This document shows, one piece after another, positions 9,097 through 18,200 of a DNA stretch of 64,000 nucleotides; position 1 is the first letter of the stretch, and each line of letters opens with the position of its first letter. The DNA comes from Ga0077555 sp050250755. GTDB taxonomy: Bacteria; Pseudomonadota; Alphaproteobacteria; Rhizobiales; Hyphomicrobiaceae. The notes beneath the pieces are model-generated. The model made no database searches, was not told the DNA's origin, and saw only the letters and a list, made by a program, of their open reading frames with translations. The translations under genes and the position numbers were made by a program. Where the stretch lies: assembly GCA_050250755.1 (NCBI GenBank), contig JBFWOB010000013.1:62001-126000 (forward strand). The letters are read 5' to 3'.

Positions 9097-10094
9097 AGGC
9101 TCAGCCGCTCGTTTCGGGCGCGGCCTCCAGGGATCGCTCCGCGGCGACGATTCCAGTGTTGGCTGGCACAGTCGTTTTGCTCGCCGTGCTGTCCATGCTG
9201 GTCGGTGCCGCCGGCCTCGGTGTGCCACCCCACGCTGCCGATCTCATCCTACTGGAAATCCGTTTGCCGCGGACGTTGCTGGCGATTTTGGTGGGCGGTG
9301 GGCTCGGGCTGACGGGCGCCGTACTTCAGGGCTATTTGCGTAATCCGCTCGCAGAGCCCGGTATCATCGGCATTGCCGGGGGCGCAGGCCTCGGCGCTGT
9401 TTTAGCCATACATTCGGGTGCTTCCGCTGCGTTCGTCCTGGCGCTGCCGTTGGGCGGTCTTTTGGGCGCCGCGATCGCCATGGTGGGCGTTCTGTTGCTT
9501 GCAGGACCGCGCAGCGGCGGCCTCAGCCTCATTCTCGCGGGCGTCGCAATCTCGAGTCTTTCATCGGCGCTGATTTCCGGCGTGCTGGCCCTGTCGCGCA
9601 ATCCCTTTGCGGCCGTCGAGATCGTGTTCTGGCTTCTGGGCTCGCTCGCCGACCGGAGCTTGACCCACGTCTGGCTGGCTGTGCCTTTCATCGTTGCGGG
9701 ATCGGCCATGCTGCTCACGTCCGGCACCGCGCTCGATGCGTTGACGCTCGGCAGCGACGTGGCCGCCAACCTGGGCATCGATCAGGCGCGGCTCAGGTTG
9801 AAAATAGTGACCGGTGCGACCCTCGTTGTCGGCGCCGCGACCGCAGTTGCCGGCATCATTGGGTTCGTGGGGCTCGTCGTGCCGCATTTGCTCCGCCCGC
9901 TGGTGGGACACGTTCCGTCGCGGCTGCTTCCGGCGAGTTTGCTCGGGGGCGCCGCCCTGCTGCTGGCGGCCGATCTCGTATTGCGCATCGTGACACCGGC
10001 AGGCGAGCTGCGGCTTGGTGTGGTCACCGCCTTGATCGGAACGCCGTTCTTTCTATGGCTCGTTGTCCGCTCGCGTCGGGAGCTCGAGCCATGA
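9093..10094 (+). CDS. btuC: Cobalamin ABC transporter permease, BtuC-like (FecCD family)
   Basis: 333 residues with about ten membrane helices. The FecCD family landmarks are LLEIRLPRTLLAILVGGGLGLTG, followed by a segment beginning AVLQGYLRNPLAEPGIIGIA, and later GFVGLVVPHLLRPLVGH. The last of these is the cytoplasmic coupling helix that docks the ATPase. The ATG at 9093 overlaps the btuF stop (ATGA); longer in-frame extensions upstream are btuF shadow. It acts as a homodimer in the inner membrane with two BtuD subunits. Substrate assignment rests on the operon and riboswitch, since the permease family also moves haem and siderophores. Confidence 0.92.
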   Translation: MKAQPLVSGAASRDRSAATIPVLAGTVVLLAVLSMLVGAAGLGVPPHAADLILLEIRLPRTLLAILVGGGLGLTGAVLQGYLRNPLAEPGIIGIAGGAGLGAVLAIHSGASAAFVLALPLGGLLGAAIAMVGVLLLAGPRSGGLSLILAGVAISSLSSALISGVLALSRNPFAAVEIVFWLLGSLADRSLTHVWLAVPFIVAGSAMLLTSGTALDALTLGSDVAANLGIDQARLRLKIVTGATLVVGAATAVAGIIGFVGLVVPHLLRPLVGHVPSRLLPASLLGGAALLLAADLVLRIVTPAGELRLGVVTALIGTPFFLWLVVRSRRELEP

Positions 10095-10891
10095 CCCTGC
10101 GCGCGCGCGATGTGGGGGTGGCCTTGGGCGGCCGACGGATCCTGTCTGGTGTGACCCTTGCCTGCGGAGCGGGCCGGATTACGGGGATCATCGGGCCGAA
10201 CGGGGCGGGAAAGTCCACGATCATGCGCGCGCTCGCGGGCCTCGTGCCGTTGATCGAGGGCGCGATCGATTTCGACGGAACGGAAATTTCGGCGCGTCCG
10301 GTCGCCGCCAGAGGCCGTCTTCTGGCCTATCTGCCGCAAGATCGCGCCGTTCACTGGCCGCTATCGGTGCGTCGCGTCGTAGGGTTGGGTCGGCTGCCAA
10401 TCCGCAATGACGGTGGCCGGGATGCGGTGGCGCATTCTGAGCGCGTGGTCGATGCTGCACTGCGGTCGATGGACGTTGACCATCTGGCGGATCGCCCGGT
10501 TTCCGAGCTTTCTGGCGGTGAGCTTGCGCGTGTGCTCTTTGCCCGAGCGCTGGCGCAGGAGGCGCCGGTTATTTTGGCCGACGAGCCGACCGCCGGGCTG
10601 GATCCCGCCCACGCCCTGGGCCTGTTCGAGGTTCTCGGCCGGCTCGCGGCAGACGGCCGCACCATCGTCGTGGCACTTCACGATCTCTCGCTTGCGGCTC
10701 GCTTCTGCCATGAAGTCGTGATGATGGCATCCGGGAGTGTGGTGGCTTCGGGATCGCCAGCCGAGACCCTGACCGACGCGCGCCTGCAAAGTGTGTTCGG
10801 CGCGCGAATGGCGGTCGGGTCAGTAGGAGGCGTTCCTGTCGTGGTGCCTGTCGAGCCGTTGTCGTCGAGGGAATATCCTCCGCGAGTATGA
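10091..10891 (+). CDS. btuD: Cobalamin ABC transporter ATP-binding protein, BtuD-like
   Basis: 266 residues with a complete ABC ATPase core: Walker A GPNGAGKST (about residues 37-45), Q-loop LPQDRAVHWPLSV, signature LSGGELARV, Walker B VILADEPTAGLD and the switch His in VALHDLSLA. ATG 10091 overlaps the btuC stop in an ATGA, which sets the start. It ends with the family's DARLQSVFGARMAV segment. It is the last clear gene of the B12 import operon; the patatin gene follows after 31 bp and could be read through. HmuV at 28814-29668 is the other ATPase of this type in the window. Confidence 0.93.
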   Translation: MTLRARDVGVALGGRRILSGVTLACGAGRITGIIGPNGAGKSTIMRALAGLVPLIEGAIDFDGTEISARPVAARGRLLAYLPQDRAVHWPLSVRRVVGLGRLPIRNDGGRDAVAHSERVVDAALRSMDVDHLADRPVSELSGGELARVLFARALAQEAPVILADEPTAGLDPAHALGLFEVLGRLAADGRTIVVALHDLSLAARFCHEVVMMASGSVVASGSPAETLTDARLQSVFGARMAVGSVGGVPVVVPVEPLSSREYPPRV

Positions 10892-10922
10892 CGAGGTATG
10901 ACCGGGCGCCCGAAGAAGCAAA

Positions 10923-12056
10923 TTGGCGACCAAACAGGTCGGGGTGGCGGGTGTGCTGGGCTTTCGCAAACGCGGCTTGAAAATCAATCTTGCGTTGCAA
11001 GGCGGTGGGGCGCACGGCGCCTTCACATGGGGCGTGCTCGATCGGCTGCTTGACGAGAGTGATATCGAATTCGGATGGATCAGCGGAACGTCGGCCGGCG
11101 CGGTCAACGCGGTGGCGCTGGCCGATGGTCTAGCGGAAGGCGGTCGCTCCGGCGCACGGGATAAGCTACGGGCCGTCTGGGAGGCGGTTATCGAAGCCGG
11201 CGTTCCCGACCTCCTCCGCCTCAATCCGTTCCTCTACGGCATGAGTCGTTCGCCGACGATGGGTCAGGTTGCGTCGCTGTTCTCGCCCTATGATTTCAAT
11301 CCGCTCGGCTTCGATCCGATGCGCAAGCTGCTCGATTCAGCCATCGATTTTGAACGTTTGCGCGCGTTCAAGAAAGTAGAGCTGCTGATCGCCGCAACCG
11401 ACGTGGCAACCGCCCGCCCGAGGCTCTTCCGCCGCCACGAGATGTCGATCGAGGCCGTGCTCGCATCGGCCTGTCTGCCGCAGGTCCACCACGCCGTGGA
11501 GATCGAAGGGCGCGCCTATTGGGACGGCGGCTTCTCTGCCAATCCCGACTTGGCAACGCTCGCCGGCGAAAGCCCCGTAGGCGACACGCTGCTCGTGCTG
11601 CTCAATCCGATCGAGAAAACCGAGCGCCCCCGGTCCGCTCGCGAGATCGCAGCCGACGTCAGTCGGGTGACGTTTAGTCAGCCGCTGATCCGGGATGTGA
11701 TCCAGATCGCAGCGTTTCAAGCGGGCTTTTCCCGCTCGCGGTGGCGGGGGCCGCGGTCTCGTGCGGAGCGCGTCGCGGTCCACAGATTCCACATGGTCGA
11801 GGCGGGGCGGCACACCAACACGCTGGCGCCGGAATCGAAGATGCGACCGGAACGCGCCCTGCTCACCTATCTGCACAATGCCGGCCGCGAGGAGGCACGC
11901 CGCTGGCTGGCGCGATCCAAGGGCGATATCGGGCGCCGCTCGTCCGTCGATCTTGCCGCACGGCTGTTGGGGCCGCTTCGATCGGTGCCGCCGGAGCCTG
12001 TCACTGCCAGCCTGCCGGATGAGATGCCGGCGGAGGAGCGGGAAGTGAGGCTGTAG
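10923..12056 (+). CDS. Patatin-like phospholipase
   Basis: 377 residues. The N-terminal patatin domain has the oxyanion motif QGGGAHGAF (about residues 26-34), the nucleophile elbow GTSAG (about 56-60) and the dyad Asp in WDGGF (about 199). These three elements define an active Ser-Asp lipid acyl hydrolase. The family includes bacterial phospholipases and lysophospholipases; the natural substrate cannot be read here. No signal peptide or membrane helix is evident, so it is probably cytosolic. The start is TTG 10923 and somewhat uncertain. The C-terminal third is rich in Arg and Pro and carries the DUF3734-like region FHMVEAGRHTNTLAPESKM, common in rhizobial homologues. Confidence 0.9.
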   Translation: MATKQVGVAGVLGFRKRGLKINLALQGGGAHGAFTWGVLDRLLDESDIEFGWISGTSAGAVNAVALADGLAEGGRSGARDKLRAVWEAVIEAGVPDLLRLNPFLYGMSRSPTMGQVASLFSPYDFNPLGFDPMRKLLDSAIDFERLRAFKKVELLIAATDVATARPRLFRRHEMSIEAVLASACLPQVHHAVEIEGRAYWDGGFSANPDLATLAGESPVGDTLLVLLNPIEKTERPRSAREIAADVSRVTFSQPLIRDVIQIAAFQAGFSRSRWRGPRSRAERVAVHRFHMVEAGRHTNTLAPESKMRPERALLTYLHNAGREEARRWLARSKGDIGRRSSVDLAARLLGPLRSVPPEPVTASLPDEMPAEEREVRL

Positions 12057-12075
12057 GCAGCCCTTCCCGCGCCGA

Positions 12076-12486
12076 TCAGTCGAGATCGACCACGGCCTTC
12101 ACGAGAAACGTACGCAGCGAGCCATCCTGCTCTTTGATGGAGACGTACTCACCGGGCGCAAATTTGTGCTCGTTGAAGCGATAGCCTGCGTCGTCGTTGT
12201 TCGGATCGCCATGGACGTCGTAGTGGAAGGCCCATGACCCGCCCGGCTTGTGTACGAGGTGACCGACCTCGGGGGGCTCGTCACCGCCCATACGTTTGAC
12301 CCGGCACCGCTCACGGGTGTGCTTCCAAGCTTCGGCATCGACGTGGCCATCGGCATCCAGCGGCGCAACGAACTCATATCTGTGCTGCGCACTGCCGGCG
12401 GGATGGTCATGATCCCGCGCCAGCTCGAGGTGGATATAGCGGAGCAGTTTCTGTGCTGCTGCGTTGGTCATAGTGTGGCTCGGCAT
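12076..12486 (-). CDS. Conserved hypothetical protein
   Basis: 136 residues with no family I can name. It has no signal peptide or membrane helix and is rich in His, Asp and Glu. Recognisable stretches are LLRYIHLELARDHDHPAGS near the N-terminus and GEYVSIKEQDGSLRTFLVK near the C-terminus, which looks like a beta-rich ligand or nucleic-acid-binding fold. The ATG at 12486 has GAGGAAA six bases upstream, supporting a real gene and this start. It converges with the patatin gene (20 bp apart) and diverges from the permease gene. The protein-like composition and good RBS make a genuine gene likely. Confidence 0.7.
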   Translation of the reverse strand: MPSHTMTNAAAQKLLRYIHLELARDHDHPAGSAQHRYEFVAPLDADGHVDAEAWKHTRERCRVKRMGGDEPPEVGHLVHKPGGSWAFHYDVHGDPNNDDAGYRFNEHKFAPGEYVSIKEQDGSLRTFLVKAVVDLD

Positions 12487-12647
12487 CTCGGTTTCCTCGC
12501 CGCGGAGCTATCGCGTGTCGCCAACTCGGATTTCAACTTGAGGCCGTATGGGCATTGTAGCGTTGACGGGCATCAACTCGCCAGCCTCTTGAAGAGACGA
12601 GGCTGCGCACGTTTGTCGGCGAGAGCAGCCAAAAATGAGAGAGCTCG

Positions 12648-13904
12648 ATGAGCGGCGAAGCAGGAGAGATCGGCGCGAGGTCAGCCCATCTGGCGGAGGC
12701 GCCGACACTGAGGCGCGGGCTTGGGCTCGGGTTGCTGGTTCTTTACGGGCTGGGCGTAACGGTCGGCGCCGGTATCTATGTGCTGGTCGGTGCTGCCGCA
12801 GCGCGGGCGGGCGTGCATGCTCCGGTCGCGTTCCTGATAGCCGCGGCCGTCATGGCGCTTTCCGCCGCGAGCTTCGCCGAGTTGGCAACGCGCATGCCTG
12901 TCAGCGCGGGGGAGGCGGCCTATGTCGAAGCTGGGCTGCGCTCGAAAGTCGTGTCCTTGCTGGTCGGGCTGCTCGTCATCGCCGCGGGTGTGATCTCGGC
13001 AGCCGCGATCAGCCAGGGCGCAGCGGGCTATATCGGCGTTCTGGTGCCGCTGCCACCAACTGCACTCGTTGCTGGTGTCGTCATCATGATGGGCATCGTC
13101 GCTGCCTGGGGCATTACCGAGGCCATTGCGCTTGCTGCCGTCATGACGCTGATCGAGGTGGGCGGTCTTCTGGCGATTGTGGCGGCCGGTTTGTGGCGCG
13201 ATCCGTCAGTTCTGAGCGACCTGACGCTGGCGTTTCACGGTCTCGGCACGGCAGCCCCGTGGCATGGGATATTGGGTGCCAGCCTCGTCGCGTTCTTCGC
13301 ATTTATCGGCTTCGAAGGCATCGTGAATGTCGCGGAGGAGGTGAAACGGCCCGAGCGCACCTTGCCGCTCGCAATAGCGGTGACATTGGTCGTCAGCTCT
13401 CTGCTCTACCTTGCGGTGGTATGGGTGATCATTCGCTCCGTTCCGGCATCGGAGCTTGCTACAGCAACCGCCCCGCTCAGTCTGGCGTATGAGCATCTGA
13501 CCGGCGCATCGCCCATCGTGATCTCGCTGATCGCGATCTTCGCCACGATCAATGGCGTGATCGTGCAGATGATCATGTCGTCACGCGTCGTCTACGGGCT
13601 GTCACGCCGAGGCATGCTTCCCGCGGCGCTCGGACGTGTCGATAAACGCACGCACACGCCACTGCTGGCGACGGCGCTGGTCGTGGTTGTCGTTCTCGGC
13701 TTGGCCGTAGCGTTTCCGATCGATCGTCTTGCCGACGCCACCACGCGCGTGATGCTCGTCGTCTTCGCGTTCGTCAACGTGTCGCTGCTTGCTCTGAAGA
13801 TGCGCGGTGACACCCCGAAGGCTCCCTTCGAGGTGCCGGCCGTCGTACCGGCCATCGCGGCCCTGAGCTGCATCGCCCTGCTGATTGCTGATCTTCTGAG
13901 CTAG
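12648..13904 (+). CDS. APC-superfamily amino acid permease
   Basis: 418 residues with about twelve hydrophobic helices. The first helix carries the APC hallmark GLGVTVGAGIYVLVG, and helix 6 has FIGFEGIVNVAEEVKRPERT, the family's typical F-x-G-[FY]-[ED] motif. Helix 8 is near MIMSSRVVYGLSRRGMLP. It is shorter than the 440-500 residues of many APC transporters but complete. The substrate is likely an amino acid or amine imported with a cation; nothing nearby narrows it. A GC hairpin lies directly after the stop, between it and the convergent universal stress protein gene. Confidence 0.9.
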   Translation: MSGEAGEIGARSAHLAEAPTLRRGLGLGLLVLYGLGVTVGAGIYVLVGAAAARAGVHAPVAFLIAAAVMALSAASFAELATRMPVSAGEAAYVEAGLRSKVVSLLVGLLVIAAGVISAAAISQGAAGYIGVLVPLPPTALVAGVVIMMGIVAAWGITEAIALAAVMTLIEVGGLLAIVAAGLWRDPSVLSDLTLAFHGLGTAAPWHGILGASLVAFFAFIGFEGIVNVAEEVKRPERTLPLAIAVTLVVSSLLYLAVVWVIIRSVPASELATATAPLSLAYEHLTGASPIVISLIAIFATINGVIVQMIMSSRVVYGLSRRGMLPAALGRVDKRTHTPLLATALVVVVVLGLAVAFPIDRLADATTRVMLVVFAFVNVSLLALKMRGDTPKAPFEVPAVVPAIAALSCIALLIADLLS

Positions 13905-13920
13905 AAAAGCGAGCTGCAGG

Positions 13921-13938
13921 GGCGGGGTTTTCCCCGCC
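13921..13938. terminator. Bidirectional GC hairpin between convergent genes
   Basis: GGCGGGG (13921-13927) and CCCCGCC (13932-13938) form a perfect 7-bp stem with a TTTT loop, 16 bp after the permease stop and 17 bp from the stress-protein stop. There is no long T-run on either side, so termination efficiency is uncertain. Confidence 0.6.
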
Positions 13939-13955
13939 GCACGAGTTGACCGATT

Positions 13956-14792
13956 TCAGTGGGACAGGAGCACAGGCACGGTCATGTGCTCGAGGATGTC
14001 GCGAGTCGCGCCTCCGAAAACGAACTCTCGCATCCGTGAGTGACCCCACGCGCCCATGACGAGCAGATCAGACGAGTCATCGGAGACGCCGGACAGGAGA
14101 ATGTCACCGACCCCAACCTCACTGGAGGTCGTCGACGACACCTCGCATTTGACATCGTGGCGCGCCAAGGTCTCCGCGATCGCGGCGCCGGGCACGTCTC
14201 CCGCCATCTCCCGCTCGCTCTGAGGATTCACCCAAACAATACGGACACGCTGGGCTTCCGTCAGGAGCGGAAGCGCATCGAAGACGGCGCGCGTGGCTTC
14301 CCGGCGCCCATTCCAGGCGATCGTGACTCGTTCTCCGATCGTCGGGAAGCGTCCGCTATGGGGGATCATCAGCACGGGACGGCCGGATTCGATGATGATC
14401 CGTTCCGGCACGTCGAGCACGCCCGAAAAGTCGAAGCTGCTGTCGCGCTGCCCGGCAATGATCAGATCCGCGCAGCGCGCTTCCTCGATAACGCAATCCA
14501 CAACACTTCGGCCGCCGGGTTCAGTGAGGCGCCATTCCGGTACGATGGAGCGTCCTCGGCTGGCATCTTCGAAAGCCTTGCGAACGCGATCCGCCTCATC
14601 GCGGAACGTCCTGAGGCCAGCTTCGATGTAACCGGCCCCGAACGCGTTCGGCCCGTAAACCGGGATCGGTGGCATCACGTAGAGAGCGATGACGTGTGCG
14701 TTGAACCGCTGGCCGATGTTCGTCGCCGCATCGATGAGACCTGCAACCCGGCGCTCATCGTTCAGGTGAATGACAATCGTCTTGTAGGACAT
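13956..14792 (-). CDS. Tandem universal stress protein (UspA family)
   Basis: 278 residues forming two UspA folds. The first (about 1-145) starts MSYKTIVIHLNDE and ends SGRPVLMIPHSGRF. The second (about 150-278) ends GGATRDILEHMTVPVLLSH and has a G-x2-G-x9-G phosphate-binding motif (GAWGHSRMREFVFGG) close to the ATP-binding consensus; the first domain lacks it. These cytosolic proteins help survival under stress; partners are unknown. AGGAGAAG lies upstream of the ATG at 14792, fixing the start. The 5' side is a 425-bp intergenic region shared with the divergent kinase gene. Confidence 0.92.
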   Translation of the reverse strand: MSYKTIVIHLNDERRVAGLIDAATNIGQRFNAHVIALYVMPPIPVYGPNAFGAGYIEAGLRTFRDEADRVRKAFEDASRGRSIVPEWRLTEPGGRSVVDCVIEEARCADLIIAGQRDSSFDFSGVLDVPERIIIESGRPVLMIPHSGRFPTIGERVTIAWNGRREATRAVFDALPLLTEAQRVRIVWVNPQSEREMAGDVPGAAIAETLARHDVKCEVSSTTSSEVGVGDILLSGVSDDSSDLLVMGAWGHSRMREFVFGGATRDILEHMTVPVLLSH

Positions 14793-15217
14793 CAGTTCTT
14801 CTCCTGCTTTGCGTCGCTGGGGTGGATTGAGGGCGCAGCGTCCCGATCGATTACGTTAGGCAGCCGCCGTCACGTGAGGCCTGCCTCAGGTTAGAAGTCG
14901 CATCTCCGGTATCGAGGTCCATTGATCTCTCGCAACATTCTCGATCATCTAACTCGCGCGATTGATCCGCAAGACAGCGAAACGGCTCGAAAACCCAGGC
15001 CGTGCGGCAGCGATGTCTGGCAAGGACGTTGGCCGAACCCCGTCGCGACCGTCTCGCCAATCCGCTAGAGTTCCCGATAGGAGAAGCCTCGTCGGACACA
15101 CAATTTCTCGCGTTTCGGTGACGCGAATGATCGTATCAAGACGATGTGACCCGAAATGACAAACTTTTAATGGCACGTACGTATCTAAAGGATTGAGCTG
15201 CGAAAAGCGTCGAGGAA
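14793..15217. other. Intergenic region between divergent usp and kinase genes
   Basis: About 425 bp with no convincing coding frame. The last 60 bases before the kinase are AT-richer than their surroundings and could hold its promoter, but no clear -35/-10 pair stands out. I see no repeat or RNA. Confidence 0.6.
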
Positions 15218-18200
15218 ATGGATTACCGAGAGGTCTTGAAAGCGCAGACGGTGCTTGACCGGAAGTACCGCATCGATCGAGTGATCGGTGCCGGCGGCTT
15301 CGGCATCACCTATCAGGCCTTCGACCTCGGCCTCGCCGCGCCAGTCGCGATCAAGGAATACTATCCCGCTCAGTTCGGCATGCGCGACAGCACGCTCAGC
15401 ATTCGAGCGCGCACGGTTGGCGATCGTCCCTTGTTCGATCGCCTCAGGGCTAGCTTCCTGCGTGAGGCCCGCACGCTCGCGCAATTCGATCACCCGGCCA
15501 TCGTTCGCGTTCTGAGCGTGTTCGAAACGCACGGCACCGCCTATATGGTGATGCGCTTCGAGAGCGGGCCGAGCTTGAAGGTTTGGCTGAAGTCTCTCGA
15601 TCGCGTGCCACTGCAACATGAGCTCGACCGACTGGCTGGGCCGTTGCTCGATGCGATCGAGCTGATGCACAAGTCCGATTTTCTGCATCGCGATATCGCG
15701 CCCGACAACATCATCGTGCGTGCCGACGGAACCCCCGTCCTGCTGGATTTTGGTGCATCCCGTCGTGTCATTACCGATATGAGCGGTACCCTCACCGGTG
15801 TCGTGAAGCAGGGTTACTCGCCGCAGGAACAATATTCCAGCGACGTCCGTGCCCAGGGACCATGGACCGATATCTATTCCCTCGGCGCGACATTCTATCT
15901 CGCCGTGACTGGTCGCGTTCCGACAGAAGCGACAGCCCGCATGCTTGACGACGGCATGACGCCGGCGAGCGACGGCGCACAAGGCGACTATCGCCCGGAA
16001 TTTCTTGCGGCAATCGACTCGGCGATGCGTCTGCGGCCGCGTGACCGCCCGCAATCGGTCGCCGAGTGGCGAGCGATGCTGTTCGAGGACGCCGATACGA
16101 CCTGGTTTCACGAGGGCAGGGACGGGTTCTCCGGAGCAGCGACGCAGCCAGGTGGCCTTCGGGTGTCACAGTCCTCGCCACGTTCGGGCTCGAGCGATCA
16201 ATCGATGCCCCGCGGCCAGTCTTTACCGCGCGTATCCTCGCCTCGCCATCCCGACCGGACCAGCCCCCCATCGGCGCCCCGTTCGGCACCTTCCGCGGGA
16301 GGCGCGTCTGATACGTCGGCGCGACATAATCAACTCACGCCCGTGCCCTTCGCGACACGGGCTGCCGATTTTGCGCTGAGCACACGCGGCGCGATCATTC
16401 TTGGTGTAGGTGCCATATTGCTCGGCGGCAGCATGCTGCTGGCGTTTGAGAACCCCGATCGTCGCCAACCATTGCCGCCGCTCGCGGAATTGAGTGCAGC
16501 CGGCACCGGTGCGAGACCGGTCGACAATCGAGCTGAAGCCGAGTTGGCGCGCCTCGAACTCGAACAAAAGGCCGCGCTTCGGCTTAGAGAGGCAGAAGCC
16601 CGTCGTCAGGAGGCGGCGCGTCAGGCCGAGATCCTTCGGCAGCAGGAAGAGGCCCGCAAGGCCGCCGAGGCAGAAGCCCGTCGTCAGGAGGCGGCGCGTC
16701 AGGCTGAGATCGCTCGGCAGCAGGAAGAAGCGCGTCAGGCTGCTGAGGCGGAAGCCCGCCGCCAGGAGGCGGCGCGTCAAACCGAGATCGCCCGGCAGCG
16801 AGAAGATGCCCGCAAGGCTGCTGAGGCGGAAGCCCGTCGCCAGGAGGCTGCGCGTCAGGCCGAGATCGCTCGGCAGCAAGAAGAGGCCCGTCAGGCTGCT
16901 GAGGCGGAAGCCCGTCGCCAGGAGGCTGCGCGTCAGGCTGCGATCGCTCGGCAGCAAGAAGAGGCCCGTAAGGCCGCCGAGGCGGAAGCCCGTCGTCAGG
17001 AGGCGGCGCGCCAGGCTGAGATCACTCGGCAGCAAGAAGAGGCGCGTCAGGCTGCCGAGGCGGAAGCCCGTCGCCAGGAGGCGGCGCGTCAGGCCGAGAT
17101 CGCTCGGCAGCGAGAAGAGGTCCGTAAGGCTGCTGAGGCAGAAGCGCGTCGCCAAGAGGCGGTGCGTCAGGCCGAGATCGCTCGGCAGCGAGAAGAGGCG
17201 CGTCAGGCTGCCGAGGCAGAAGCGCGTCGTCAGGAGGCGGCGCGTCAGGCTGAGATCGCTCGGCAGCAGGAAGAGGCCCGCAAGGCTGCCGAGGCAGAGA
17301 CCCGTCGCCAGGAGGTGGCGCGTCAGGCCGAGATCGTGCGGCAGCAGGAAGAGGCCCGCAAGGCCGCCGAGGCCCAGGCCGAAGCGGCTGCCCGGCAGCG
17401 CGTCGCCAGCGCTGCCGCTGCGATCGCCGCCGAGGAGGCACGACGTGTCCGCGAGGCCGAGGCGTTACGTTTGCATGCGCCCATCGCCACGGACGTTCCG
17501 GCAACGAGCATTGCCTTCGCCGATCCAACACGCGAGCCCGCTCAATTCGCTCAGCGTCTGATACCAATGAAGACCGGTATTCTCGCGGCTGGGACGAACG
17601 GGCGGCTCAGATTTTGGACGCCGGGAAGCACCGTGCTGATCGATTTTCCCGCGACTGATGAAGCCGCAATCACGAGTTTGTCGCTGTCCGCGGACGGGGA
17701 TCGGCTCGCCACTGGCTCGCGCGACGGCACGCTCCGCATCTGGGACGTGCACCAGAAGGCGGTCCTGCATACCGTGCACGGCAGCGGCTCACCGGTCATT
17801 GCCGTCAGGTATCGCTCGGAGAAGCGCGTCGTCGCGCTCCATGCGGATGGCAAGTGGATCATCATAGAGCCTGGCAGCGGCGATGTCCTGTTATCCGGCA
17901 TGAAGTCCGGTGTCGCTAGCGTTACAGCCGCGCAGTTCTCCGAAGACGGCAAGATCGTCTTCGCCGCCCTTGCCGAGAACCCAGACGGGAACGTGATCGA
18001 GAGCTGGGTGCCGTCAGATGGCAGCATCACGCGCGTCTCTGGACGGTTTGTTGGACACACGGGCCGCATCAATGCGGTAGCAGCGTCAGCCAACGGCGAG
18101 ATGATCGCGAGCGCCAGCGAAGATGGCACCGTTCGCCTATGGAAAGTGGACGGCCATCAGGAATTGAGGCGCTTGGCCCCTTCGGGCACGGGTGTGCGGG

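Noticed and set aside
16223..17155. 310-aa minus-strand frame with repeated Leu-rich units
   Set aside because: It is the antisense image of the 78-bp coiled-coil repeat in the kinase gene; its apparent repeats come from the DNA period.
16589..17368. Regular repeats considered as a CRISPR array
   Set aside because: Units are contiguous without spacers and encode an in-frame coiled coil; no cas genes are present.
16494..17561. 355-aa plus-strand Arg-rich frame
   Set aside because: Out-of-frame reading of the same repeat; extreme Arg/Pro bias and no start signal.
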